Origin: Neptuniibacter sp.
Lineage (GTDB): Bacteria; Pseudomonadota; Gammaproteobacteria; Pseudomonadales; Balneatricaceae
NCBI GenBank assembly: GCA_030149405.1
Contig: JASBRM010000321.1
Coordinates: forward strand, 1 to 11,078
Length of the DNA stretch: 11,078 nt
Direction of reading: 5' to 3'
The notes under the pieces are model-generated. The model was not told the DNA's origin, made no database searches, and was given only the letters and a program-made list of their open reading frames with translations. Of the stretch, positions 1 to 6,917 are shown piece by piece (within the stretch, counting starts at the first letter, position 1; each line of letters starts with the position of its first letter). A program made the position numbers and the translations under genes.

Positions 1-1
1 T

Positions 2-961
2 GTTGACGCCAAGACCTGTAAGCTGGTGGTGCTAGATCAGAATATCCAATCCATGACCAAGTTTAAGCAGATCATTGGGCGCGGCACCCGTATTGATGAT
101 CGCTACAACAAACTATGGTTCACTATCCTGGACTTTAAAAAAGCAACAGAGCTGTTCGCTGATGAACGATTTGATGGTCTCCCGGAGACGGTTTTAGTTA
201 CCCCACCTGAAGACATTATCGATGAAGAAAATGAGGAGTTCATCGATGAGCTTAACGGTGTAGAAGAAGATGAGAACCCCGAGGGTGAAACCGGTGTAGA
301 GGAAGAGCCTGGTGGTAACGATGCTGGTAGCGGTGAACCTGACTGGGGTGATGGCGGTGATACCGGCGGTGAAGAAGGCGGTTTCATTAAGTACCAAGTA
401 TCAGGCGTTACCGTTAAAAAGCTAGATGAACGTGTTCAGTATTATGATGCTGACGGTAAGCTGGTTACAGAGTCCTTCAACGATTACACCCGTAAAACAG
501 TGAAGAAGCATTTTGCCTCACTGGATGATTTTGTCCGTAAATGGAAAGATACCGAGCGAAAGCAGGTCATCATTGATGAGCTTGCAAGCGAAGGGGTTAT
601 CTGGGAAGCCTTTACTGAAGATGTAGGTAAAGACTTAGATCCATTCGATCTGATCTGCCATATAGTATACGATCAGCCGCCGCTGACGCGTAAAGAACGT
701 GCGAATAACGTCAAGAAACGTAACTACTTCACCAAATACTCTGATACCGCTCAGAAGGTTCTGGATGCTCTGCTGGATAAATATGCTGATACAGGCGTTC
801 AGGAAATAGAGAATGTGAATGTACTCAAGGTGAAACCATTAGATCAGATCGGTTCCCCATTAGAGATTGTGAAGAAAGGCTTCGGCGGTAAACCTGCGTA
901 TCAGCAAGCTATCAGCGAATTGGAAGATGAGTTGTACCGGGACGACTCGCAGAGTGCATGA
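2..961 (+). CDS. hsdR: Type I restriction enzyme subunit R (HsdR), C-terminal part, cut by left edge
   Basis: HsdR is the motor and nuclease subunit of a type I restriction complex (R2M2S); it pulls in DNA by ATP hydrolysis and cuts far from the recognition site. Only the last ~319 residues are present; the frame is open from base 2, so the true start lies to the left. At about nt 65-100 it reads [12 protein letters not shown], which is helicase motif VI (QxxGRGxR, arginine finger) of an SF2 motor. Then comes a linker very rich in Glu, Asp and Gly (about nt 205-385), followed by a mostly helical C-terminal domain that resembles the EcoEI_R_C domain that docks on the methylase core. The nuclease and other helicase motifs would be upstream. 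The stop is TGA at 959-961. Gene order R-M-S and the linker style suggest type IB (EcoAI/EcoEI-like); this is an inference. Nothing in the visible part looks broken. Confidence 0.9.
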   Translation, partial: VDAKTCKLVVLDQNIQSMTKFKQIIGRGTRIDDRYNKLWFTILDFKKATELFADERFDGLPETVLVTPPEDIIDEENEEFIDELNGVEEDENPEGETGVEEEPGGNDAGSGEPDWGDGGDTGGEEGGFIKYQVSGVTVKKLDERVQYYDADGKLVTESFNDYTRKTVKKHFASLDDFVRKWKDTERKQVIIDELASEGVIWEAFTEDVGKDLDPFDLICHIVYDQPPLTRKERANNVKKRNYFTKYSDTAQKVLDALLDKYADTGVQEIENVNVLKVKPLDQIGSPLEIVKKGFGGKPAYQQAISELEDELYRDDSQSA

Positions 962-982
962 AGTTAAATAATCCTAAGTATT

Positions 983-988
983 TATAAT
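983..988 (+). promoter_or_regulatory. Candidate -10 box for hsdM/hsdS transcription
   Basis: A perfect TATAAT lies in the hsdR-hsdM gap. No good -35 hexamer is found 16-18 bases upstream, so it would be a weak or activator-dependent promoter, or chance in AT-rich DNA. If used, transcription would start near 995, inside the left arm of the terminator hairpin at 991-1019, so that transcript could not form the full hairpin while hsdR read-through RNA could. Confidence 0.35.
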
Positions 989-990
989 CA

Positions 991-1029
991 GGCAGAACCC
1001 CTGTGATAGGGATTCTGCCGTTTTGTTTT
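991..1029 (+). terminator. Intrinsic terminator after hsdR
   Basis: GGCAGAACCCC (991-1001) and GGGATTCTGCC (1009-1019) form an 11-bp stem with one mismatch (C against A) and a 7-base loop. A T-rich tail follows (TTTTGTTTT from 1021). This is a textbook Rho-independent terminator between hsdR and hsdM, and it implies that the methylase and specificity genes are at least partly transcribed apart from the restriction subunit. Confidence 0.85.
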
Positions 1030-1054
1030 GAACAAGAAGTAAGTAGAAAAAGTT

Positions 1055-2566
1055 ATGTCCATCAGTTCCGTAATTAAATCGATCCAAGACATCATGCGTA
1101 AAGATGCGGGTGTAGACGGTGATGCTCAGCGTTTAGGTCAGCTATCTTGGTTACTGTTCCTGAAAGTTTTTGATGCACAGGAAGAGCTGCTGGAGTTTGA
1201 ACAGGATAACTATAAAGAACCAATTCCCGAGAAGTACCTGTGGCGTAACTGGGCTGCTCACGAGCAAGGCATTACGGGTGATGAGTTACTTGAGTTTATC
1301 AATGATGACCTGTTCCCGGATCTGAAGAACCTAGTCGCACCGATCGATAAGAACCCACGTGGTTTTGTGGCTAAAGAAGCCTTTAGTGATGCGTTCAACT
1401 ACATGAAGAACGGTACGCTGCTTCGCCAGGTGATCAATAAACTTAACGAGATAGACTTTACCGATTCAAAAGAGCGTCACCTGTTTGGTGATATCTACGA
1501 GCAGATTCTGCGAGATCTACAAAGTGCAGGTAATGCTGGTGAGTTCTATACCCCTCGAGCGGTAACCCGTTTTATTGTGCAGATGATGGACCCTCGGCTG
1601 GGTGAATCTATCTTTGACCCCGCGTGCGGTACAGGTGGCTTTTTAGCCTGTTCATTTGACCACGTGAAGAATCAATATGTGGAAACTGTAACTGATCACC
1701 AGGCGCTGCAGAAGCAGATTCGAGGTGTTGAGAAGAAGCAACTACCTCATCTGTTATGTACAACCAATATGCTGTTGCATGGCATTGAGGTGCCAGTGCA
1801 GATTCGACATGCAAATACGCTTAACCAGCCTCTTTCTAGCTGGGATGAAGGGGATCAGGTGGATGTGATCGTTTCCAATCCGCCATTTGGTGGTACAGAA
1901 GAAGACGGTATCGAGAAGAACTTCCCGGCTGAATATCAGACCCGTGAAACAGCAGACCTGTTTCTACAGCTGATTATTGAAGTACTAAAAGAGAAAGGGC
2001 GTGCAGCTGTGGTATTACCAGACGGCACGCTATTTGGTGAAGGTGTTAAAACCAAGATCAAAAAGTTGTTACTGGAAGAATGTAATCTCCATACATTAGT
2101 GCGTTTGCCTAACTCGGTATTTGCACCATACACCAGTATTAAAACTAATATTCTCTTCTTCGATAAAGGCGTACCTACACAGGATGTTTGGTACTACGAA
2201 GTACCTTTACCTGCTGGTGTAAAAGCTTTCAATAAAACCAAACCAATGAAGCTGGAAGACCTAGCCGGCTGTACCGATTGGTGGGGTGAAGGCAATAGCC
2301 TGACAGATAAGATCAAACGTCAGAATCGCCAGGAAAATGAGCACGCCTGGAAAGTGAGTATTGATGAGATTGTAGAGCGTAACTACAACCTCGATATCAA
2401 AAACCCCCATGAAGAAGAACAGGTCGTTCATGACCCTGAAGAGTTGTTAGCTGAATATCATCAACAGCAGCAAGAGATTGGTGAACTACGTAACCAGATC
2501 AAAGGTATTCTGGCAGACGCCCTTGCACCTTCTCTCTCCTCAAATTCTGAGCGAGGTGAAGCCTAA
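1055..2566 (+). CDS. hsdM: Type I modification methylase subunit HsdM (N6-adenine)
   Basis: HsdM transfers a methyl group from S-adenosylmethionine to N6 of adenine in the site chosen by HsdS, and forms the M2S core of both the methylase and the restriction complex. At 503 residues it has normal family length. Residues ~5-150 form the helical HsdM N-terminal domain (GDAQRLGQLSWLLFLK is typical). The methylase fold follows: motif I FDPACGTGGFL at 187-197 binds SAM, and catalytic motif IV NPPF is at 275-278. A basic/acidic C-terminal helix (about 430-500) would contact HsdS. The ATG at 1055 has no strong ribosome binding site, only purine-rich AAGTAAG/AGAAAAAG, but the protein starts where relatives do. 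It follows a terminator and overlaps hsdS by one base (TAATG). All key residues are present, so it should be active. Length and hsdS partner suggest an EcoAI-like type IB enzyme. Confidence 0.95.
   Translation: MSISSVIKSIQDIMRKDAGVDGDAQRLGQLSWLLFLKVFDAQEELLEFEQDNYKEPIPEKYLWRNWAAHEQGITGDELLEFINDDLFPDLKNLVAPIDKNPRGFVAKEAFSDAFNYMKNGTLLRQVINKLNEIDFTDSKERHLFGDIYEQILRDLQSAGNAGEFYTPRAVTRFIVQMMDPRLGESIFDPACGTGGFLACSFDHVKNQYVETVTDHQALQKQIRGVEKKQLPHLLCTTNMLLHGIEVPVQIRHANTLNQPLSSWDEGDQVDVIVSNPPFGGTEEDGIEKNFPAEYQTRETADLFLQLIIEVLKEKGRAAVVLPDGTLFGEGVKTKIKKLLLEECNLHTLVRLPNSVFAPYTSIKTNILFFDKGVPTQDVWYYEVPLPAGVKAFNKTKPMKLEDLAGCTDWWGEGNSLTDKIKRQNRQENEHAWKVSIDEIVERNYNLDIKNPHEEEQVVHDPEELLAEYHQQQQEIGELRNQIKGILADALAPSLSSNSERGEA
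2553..2559 (+). promoter_or_regulatory. Ribosome binding site of hsdS within hsdM
   Basis: GAGGTGA lies 6 bases before the ATG at 2566 and inside the last codons of hsdM. With the TAATG stop/start overlap it fixes the hsdS start and points to translational coupling that keeps M and S in step. Confidence 0.75.
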
Positions 2567-4293
2567 TGGGGTTTGCAAATGTAGAGCAATTGATTACTGA
2601 TCATATTGATCTATGGACTTCTGCAATCGAGAACAAGAGCAGTAGCGGTAGAGGTAGTTCAAAAAAGCAAGGCCTATACGGTATTAAAAAGCTTCGTGAG
2701 TTGATTCTGGAGTTGGCTGTAAGAGGCAAGTTAGTCCCACAAAATATGAATGATGAACCTGCGTCGACTTTGCTTGAGAAGATTGCAGACGAAAGGTGCA
2801 GGTTAATTAAAGAGAAAAAGATAAAGAAGCGTAAAAAACTGCCCGAAATTCAAGCAGAGGACCAGCTTTTTGAACTGCCTACTGGCTGGGAATGGACTCA
2901 ACTAGGTGATGTAGTTGAGGTCTTAGATAGTTTGAGAAAGCCAATATCAAAAAAAGACCGCACTGAAGGACCTTACCCATACTATGGGGCATCTGGAATC
3001 GTTGATTACGTAGCAGATTATATATTTGATGAAGACTTGGTACTCATTGGTGAGGATGGTGCCAAATGGGGAAGAGGTGATTACACTGCATTCACTATTG
3101 GAGGGAAAGCATGGGTAAATAATCATGCCCATGTTGTCCGGACTTATCAGGGACTTTCAGATAACTTCTTGGTTTATGCTTTAGCTCAGCAAGATCTCCA
3201 GAAATATATTACTGGTATTACAGTACCAAAACTTAACCAAGCTAAGTTAGTTTCAATTGTTTTACCTGTTCCATCTCTTGCGGAACAAGAAAGGATTGTA
3301 GCTAAAGTCGATGAGCTAATGGCTCTCTGCGATAAACTAGAAGAGCAGACAGAAAACAATATCGAAGCTCATCAGGTACTGGTTGAAACCCTTTTAGGTA
3401 CCCTCACTCAAAGCCAGAATGCTGATGAGTTGGCGGAGAATTGGGAAAGAGTTGCTGAGCATTTCGATACTCTCTTCACTACAGAGCACAGCATTGATCA
3501 GTTGAAGCAGACAATTCTGCAATTGGCTGTAATGGGTAAGTTAGTGCCGCAAGATCCGAGTGATGAACCTGCGGCGGCTTTGTTAGGACGGATTGCTAGA
3601 GAGAAAGAGCAACTGATTAAAGACAAGAAGATTAAAAATCAAAAAGCTCTTCCTCCTATTAGTGAGGTGGATCAACCTTTTGAGTTGCCGATGGGATGGG
3701 AGTGGGCACGGCTAGAAGATCTTGTTGATATACAAAGCGGAATAACTAAAGGACGGAAGCTTGCAGGTCGAAAACTTGCATCTGTGCCATATCTCCGTGT
3801 TGCCAATGTTCAACGAAGCTACTTGGTTTTGGAGGATATGAAAGAGGTTGAGATTACTATTGAAGAGGTTGAAAAATATAAAGTACAGCACCGAGATCTT
3901 TTGATTACAGAGGGTGGTGATTGGGACAAAGTGGGGCGTACCGCTATATGGGGTAATGAACTCCCTTATGTCGCGCACCAGAATCATGTTTTTAAAGCTC
4001 GAATCTTTCTTGAAGAGCAAAATGAAGTTTGGTTAGAGACATACCTTAATGCGCCTTATGCTAGAGATTATTTTGCGGGGTCCAGTAAGCAAACAACAAA
4101 CCTCGCATCTATTAATAAAACTCAGCTCAGAGGATGTCTGATTGCCTTACCACCAAAAAGTGAAATTGATCGTATAGTGGATAAATTGGGCCAGTTTGTG
4201 AACCTATGTAACCTTTATAGAAATAAGTTAATTCTTTCCAAGAAAAACCAATTACATCTAGTTGATGTAATGGTTGAGAATGCGTTGAGTTAA
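2566..4293 (+). CDS. hsdS: Type I specificity subunit HsdS
   Basis: HsdS recognises the bipartite DNA target of the type I enzyme and holds two HsdM subunits. The 575 residues have the standard pseudo-symmetric plan in the long type IB form. A leader (1-42) is followed by a conserved segment (43-119) ending in the GWEW entry to target recognition domain 1 (about 107-240, with RKPISKKDR and YPYYGASGI, common in such domains). A helical spacer follows (about 240-312), then the second copy of the conserved segment (313-389), target recognition domain 2 (about 377-530) and a C-terminal helix. Domain 2 differs fully from domain 1, so the target is two unlike half sites. I cannot predict the target sequence. 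The start is set by the ribosome binding site at 2553-2559. The next gene begins 12 bases after the stop, so the transcript probably continues into the ATPase gene. Confidence 0.94.
   Translation: MGFANVEQLITDHIDLWTSAIENKSSSGRGSSKKQGLYGIKKLRELILELAVRGKLVPQNMNDEPASTLLEKIADERCRLIKEKKIKKRKKLPEIQAEDQLFELPTGWEWTQLGDVVEVLDSLRKPISKKDRTEGPYPYYGASGIVDYVADYIFDEDLVLIGEDGAKWGRGDYTAFTIGGKAWVNNHAHVVRTYQGLSDNFLVYALAQQDLQKYITGITVPKLNQAKLVSIVLPVPSLAEQERIVAKVDELMALCDKLEEQTENNIEAHQVLVETLLGTLTQSQNADELAENWERVAEHFDTLFTTEHSIDQLKQTILQLAVMGKLVPQDPSDEPAAALLGRIAREKEQLIKDKKIKNQKALPPISEVDQPFELPMGWEWARLEDLVDIQSGITKGRKLAGRKLASVPYLRVANVQRSYLVLEDMKEVEITIEEVEKYKVQHRDLLITEGGDWDKVGRTAIWGNELPYVAHQNHVFKARIFLEEQNEVWLETYLNAPYARDYFAGSSKQTTNLASINKTQLRGCLIALPPKSEIDRIVDKLGQFVNLCNLYRNKLILSKKNQLHLVDVMVENALS
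2692..2922 (+). repeat. HsdS conserved repeat, copy 1
   Basis: Encodes residues 43-119 of HsdS, including LAVRGKLVPQ and ELPTGWEW. It pairs with 3502-3732 at an offset of exactly 270 codons. About 45 of 77 residues are identical by my hand count. The longest exact DNA match I found is 13 bases (TGATGAACCTGCG). Such repeats are the normal HsdS symmetry element and can serve as recombination points for swapping recognition domains. Confidence 0.85.
3502..3732 (+). repeat. HsdS conserved repeat, copy 2
   Basis: Encodes residues 313-389 of HsdS, including LAVMGKLVPQ and ELPMGWEW. It is the partner of the repeat at 2692-2922, introduces target recognition domain 2 and is diverged at DNA level, so recent duplication is unlikely. 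Confidence 0.85.
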
Positions 4294-4305
4294 GGGCAAA
4301 AAAGT

Positions 4306-5949
4306 ATGCGTCACAAACATAAATTGCTCCAGCTTTTCTTTACCACCAACGAAATTGATCTATTACCGGGGCAAGTAGCTATCAGCCCTGTCGAAAGTAC
4401 TTGGAACGATTTTGGCTATCGTATTCGCTGTGTTTTCAACGTCCATGTTAGTGACGACGTAGAGCCTATTAAAGGGAATATGTTGATTGGGTTCCTGCCT
4501 CCAGAAGAAGCTTCGGAGACAGAGAAAGAAGCTTTTTACGAAAAACGTGCAACTCTATCTGAACTGATTAATGAGTCTCGAAAACCTGTTGCTAAGCCTG
4601 AGGACCTTCCCTCTTTCTTCACCTTGCTTCCCGACCTCAAGACCTACCGATATGTAGTTGACCAACTTAGTCCCCGAGAAGCTGAACTTTTTTTAAGATC
4701 GGTGAATGATCTAGTTATCTACCAACAGGTAAAAAACGACTGGATTGGAAAAGCGTTGGCTACAGATGTATTTAAACGTGGTTTTATGCGCAATTCGGAG
4801 CCATTTTTTGCATTCAATAATGCAGACAGCGTTCTTGGTGGAGCTGAAGAAGAGAACTTCTCAGCGATCTCCGAGTCTCTCGATCTGTCTTTTTCCCTAG
4901 ACGGTTTTGAAACTCCTCATGAGATTAAGTTGAGATTTTCTCATGATGGGCTAATTCCCCGCAGAATAAACGTACTGATCGGAAAAAATGGACTTGGCAA
5001 AAGTCAGGCATTGAAACATTTCTGTCGTTCGGCTCTAAGGTATGACGATAAAGGCCTGAGTCTAACTGATACATCCGATCATCACGGTAGGCCAATGATC
5101 AGCCGAGTATTGGCCATTGCTACTCCGGGAGAAACCCGGAATACTTTCCCGGACGAGCGGCGAAAAACGCAGAAACTATTTTATCGCAGGCTCAATCTTA
5201 CTCGCGGAGTTAATCAAAAAGCGTCTAGATCTGTGGGAGAGGCTCTGGTTCAACTAGCTCGAAATTATGAGGATATTGGTGAGAATAGCCGCTGGGAACT
5301 GTTTCTTGGTGCTATAGAGAAGTCCCTACCAATTAATGCTCTATATATTGCCCTGAAAGGAGGCCGATACGTATCTTTAAAGAGATTTGCGAAAGGCGGA
5401 GAACAAATAACATTAGATCGCTGGGGTGATGTGGATCCTAAAATAGAACCACGGTTAAAGATTGAAGATAGCTACTATCCACTGAGCAGTGGCCAGCTTA
5501 CATTCTTCAAGTTCGCCCTTCTATGTTGTCTCTATATTGAGAATGGCTCATTTGTTTTGATGGATGAGCCCGAAACGCATCTTCATCCTAACCTCATCTC
5601 TGAATTTGTCGAGTTGTTGGATTACCTTCTAGAGCACACTGGCTCCCAGGCAATTCTGGCTACACATTCGGCTTATTTTGTAAGAGAGGTTCCAAAGGAG
5701 CAAGTGCACGTGTTTCAACAACAAGAGGATGGGGTTATTAGTATTGACCAACCGCGTCTAAGAACTTTTGGCGCTACCGTTGATTCGATTTCTCAGTTCG
5801 TTTTTGGAGAAGACGCAGAAATTCGTCTAACTGATAAAATATTTGAAAAGGTGAAAGGTAGAGATTTTGAGTCGATTGATGAAGAGTTGAGTAGCCAGTT
5901 ATCCCTAGCAGCACTAATGGACCTTCGTCGGAGGTTGGAAAACCATTAA
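4306..5949 (+). CDS. ABC/OLD-type AAA ATPase, Septu PtuA-like, linked to type I restriction
   Basis: A 547-residue cytosolic ATPase of the SMC/ABC-like type. Visible motifs: Walker A GKNGLGKS at 226-233, signature LSSGQ at 393-397, Walker B FVLMDEPETHLHP at 416-428 (D420, E421), and switch histidine ATHS at 452-455. The first ~215 residues before Walker A are an extension I cannot assign; many ABC-type ATPases place Walker A near the N-terminus. No TOPRIM motifs follow, so it is not a complete OLD nuclease; the last ~90 residues are acidic and helical. It lies 12 bases after hsdS and overlaps the HNH gene by one base, so the two proteins probably form a complex. In Septu, a PtuA ATPase works with a PtuB HNH nuclease to stop phage; the same pair type occurs with some retrons, but no reverse transcriptase is seen here. 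Proteins of this kind are also known as 'restriction system-associated AAA family ATPase' in type I loci. The ATPase call is firm; the Septu link is an inference from motifs and gene order. Confidence 0.85.
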   Translation: MRHKHKLLQLFFTTNEIDLLPGQVAISPVESTWNDFGYRIRCVFNVHVSDDVEPIKGNMLIGFLPPEEASETEKEAFYEKRATLSELINESRKPVAKPEDLPSFFTLLPDLKTYRYVVDQLSPREAELFLRSVNDLVIYQQVKNDWIGKALATDVFKRGFMRNSEPFFAFNNADSVLGGAEEENFSAISESLDLSFSLDGFETPHEIKLRFSHDGLIPRRINVLIGKNGLGKSQALKHFCRSALRYDDKGLSLTDTSDHHGRPMISRVLAIATPGETRNTFPDERRKTQKLFYRRLNLTRGVNQKASRSVGEALVQLARNYEDIGENSRWELFLGAIEKSLPINALYIALKGGRYVSLKRFAKGGEQITLDRWGDVDPKIEPRLKIEDSYYPLSSGQLTFFKFALLCCLYIENGSFVLMDEPETHLHPNLISEFVELLDYLLEHTGSQAILATHSAYFVREVPKEQVHVFQQQEDGVISIDQPRLRTFGATVDSISQFVFGEDAEIRLTDKIFEKVKGRDFESIDEELSSQLSLAALMDLRRRLENH

Positions 5950-6806
5950 TGAAAAAGCTCTTAACTCCCACTGTTAATGATGAGATTTCTACTACAGATA
6001 CTGCAAATAATGCACGTCTCAATAGGACGAGTTATCCATACCTTCTGCAGGCTTTGCAATTAGTCCTAGATAGCTACCAGCAGTATGATAATTCCAAAGG
6101 AAATGCGCTACATATCCATGTAGCGGGGCTTAATGACGATCTTAAGAAAGGTCTACTGAAAAATTATAATTCCCCCCCTAATTCATTGGCATTCATTAAG
6201 CAGATTCGTGCATCTTCTCCTACTGTTTGCCCTATGTGTGGTTCTCTTAAGACAACTTCTTTGGATCATGTGCTACCGAAGGAAGATTACCCAGAGTTCA
6301 CAGTCTACTCGAAGAACCTAGTTCCAGCGTGTGATTGTAATACCAAACGTGGAAAAGCGACTAAGAACACCGCTACCGGTGGAAGGGTCCTCCATCCATA
6401 CTTTGATAACGTTTTATTACATAGACAGTTATCTTGTTCCATAGTGCCAAGACCAGACTTCCCCAATGTGGATATCAGGATAGCTTACGTTGATCCAACA
6501 GGTCCTTTGATTGATTCGTTGAAGTTCCATGTGAAGAAAGTGGTTTTACCTTCAGGATTAATTAGTTGGTTATCGAGTAGGTGGTCCAGCCTAGTTGAAT
6601 TTCCAGGAGGAGTAATCCATACCTTACCTTCCGAGCGCATTACAGGGATAGCAGACCTACGAGTGTTCCTTGAAGATGCCCTGCAGAGGTATGACCGTAG
6701 TTTGGGTACTCCAAACAACTGGGAATCGATCCTAATTCATGGTCTGATTCATTCTGCTGGAGTGCTACAGTGGTTATTAGATCGACATAATTTGGACTAC
6801 TCGTAA
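5949..6806 (+). CDS. HNH endonuclease, Septu PtuB-like partner of the ATPase
   Basis: A 285-residue protein with an HNH (beta-beta-alpha metal) nuclease core in its centre. CPMCG at 94-98 gives the first zinc pair, DH at 106-107 the catalytic histidine, N123 in KNLVPACDCN the asparagine position, and C128/C130 the second zinc pair, followed by KRGK. The second pair reads CxC, where most HNH proteins with zinc knuckles have CxxC. Residues 1-85 are mostly helical and the C-terminal ~130 residues are unassigned. The ATG overlaps the ATPase stop as TAATG; GGAGG at 5930-5934 is 14 bases away, so the start probably relies on coupling. PtuB-type nucleases are thought to cut DNA when their ATPase releases or activates them; the target here is unknown. 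A run of seven C at 6172-6178 leaves the frame intact. No terminator is visible after the stop. The nuclease call is strong and the defence role is inferred from neighbours. Confidence 0.85.
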   Translation: MKKLLTPTVNDEISTTDTANNARLNRTSYPYLLQALQLVLDSYQQYDNSKGNALHIHVAGLNDDLKKGLLKNYNSPPNSLAFIKQIRASSPTVCPMCGSLKTTSLDHVLPKEDYPEFTVYSKNLVPACDCNTKRGKATKNTATGGRVLHPYFDNVLLHRQLSCSIVPRPDFPNVDIRIAYVDPTGPLIDSLKFHVKKVVLPSGLISWLSSRWSSLVEFPGGVIHTLPSERITGIADLRVFLEDALQRYDRSLGTPNNWESILIHGLIHSAGVLQWLLDRHNLDYS

Positions 6807-6837
6807 ATCCCGGTAGAATCCCCCACACCTGTCGTCA

Positions 6838-6853
6838 AAGGTTACGCAACCTT
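6838..6853. repeat. Inverted repeat near the helicase promoter
   Basis: AAGGTT-ACGC-AACCTT is a perfect 6-bp inverted repeat with a 4-base centre. It covers the place where a -35 box would lie for the -10 at 6865-6870. It has no T-run after it, so it is more like an operator than a terminator. Confidence 0.45.
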
Positions 6854-6861
6854 ATCAAAAA

Positions 6862-6870
6862 TGTTATACA
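6862..6870 (+). promoter_or_regulatory. Candidate extended -10 promoter of the helicase gene
   Basis: TGTTATACA fits an extended -10 (TGn plus TATACA, four of six to consensus). The -35 region is poor (TTACGC at 17-base spacing), as is common with extended -10 promoters. The start of transcription would be near 6877, giving a leader of about 37 bases that contains the hairpin at 6895-6917. Confidence 0.4.
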
Positions 6871-6894
6871 AAGTTTTTCTATAGAGTAACTCCC

Positions 6895-6917
6895 CCATTT
6901 TCAGCGGAGGAAAATGG
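6895..6917 (+). promoter_or_regulatory. Hairpin over ribosome binding site and start codon of the helicase gene
   Basis: CCATTTTC (6895-6902) and GAAAATGG (6910-6917) form a perfect 8-bp stem around the 7-base loop AGCGGAG. The loop plus the next base carries the Shine-Dalgarno sequence GGAGG (6906-6910), and the ATG at 6914-6916 lies in the stem. The structure could limit translation until opened. The stem is AT-rich, so the effect may be mild. Confidence 0.5.

Noticed and set aside
103..397. Opposite-strand frames rich in Ser/Pro within hsdR
   Set aside because: They are the complement of the Glu/Gly-rich linker and have the composition expected from that.
3712..4020. Opposite-strand open frame of about 100 codons within hsdS
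   Set aside because: It is a shadow of the recognition domain 2 coding sequence; no ribosome binding site or family likeness.
6172..6178. Run of seven C in the HNH gene as a phase-variation tract
   Set aside because: Short for a slippage tract and the frame is intact on both sides; a single run this long can occur by chance.
4294..6806. A retron with a PtuAB effector
   Set aside because: No reverse transcriptase gene and no room for an msr-msd RNA: the gaps around the pair are 12 bases upstream and about 107 bases downstream, and the latter holds promoter-like elements.
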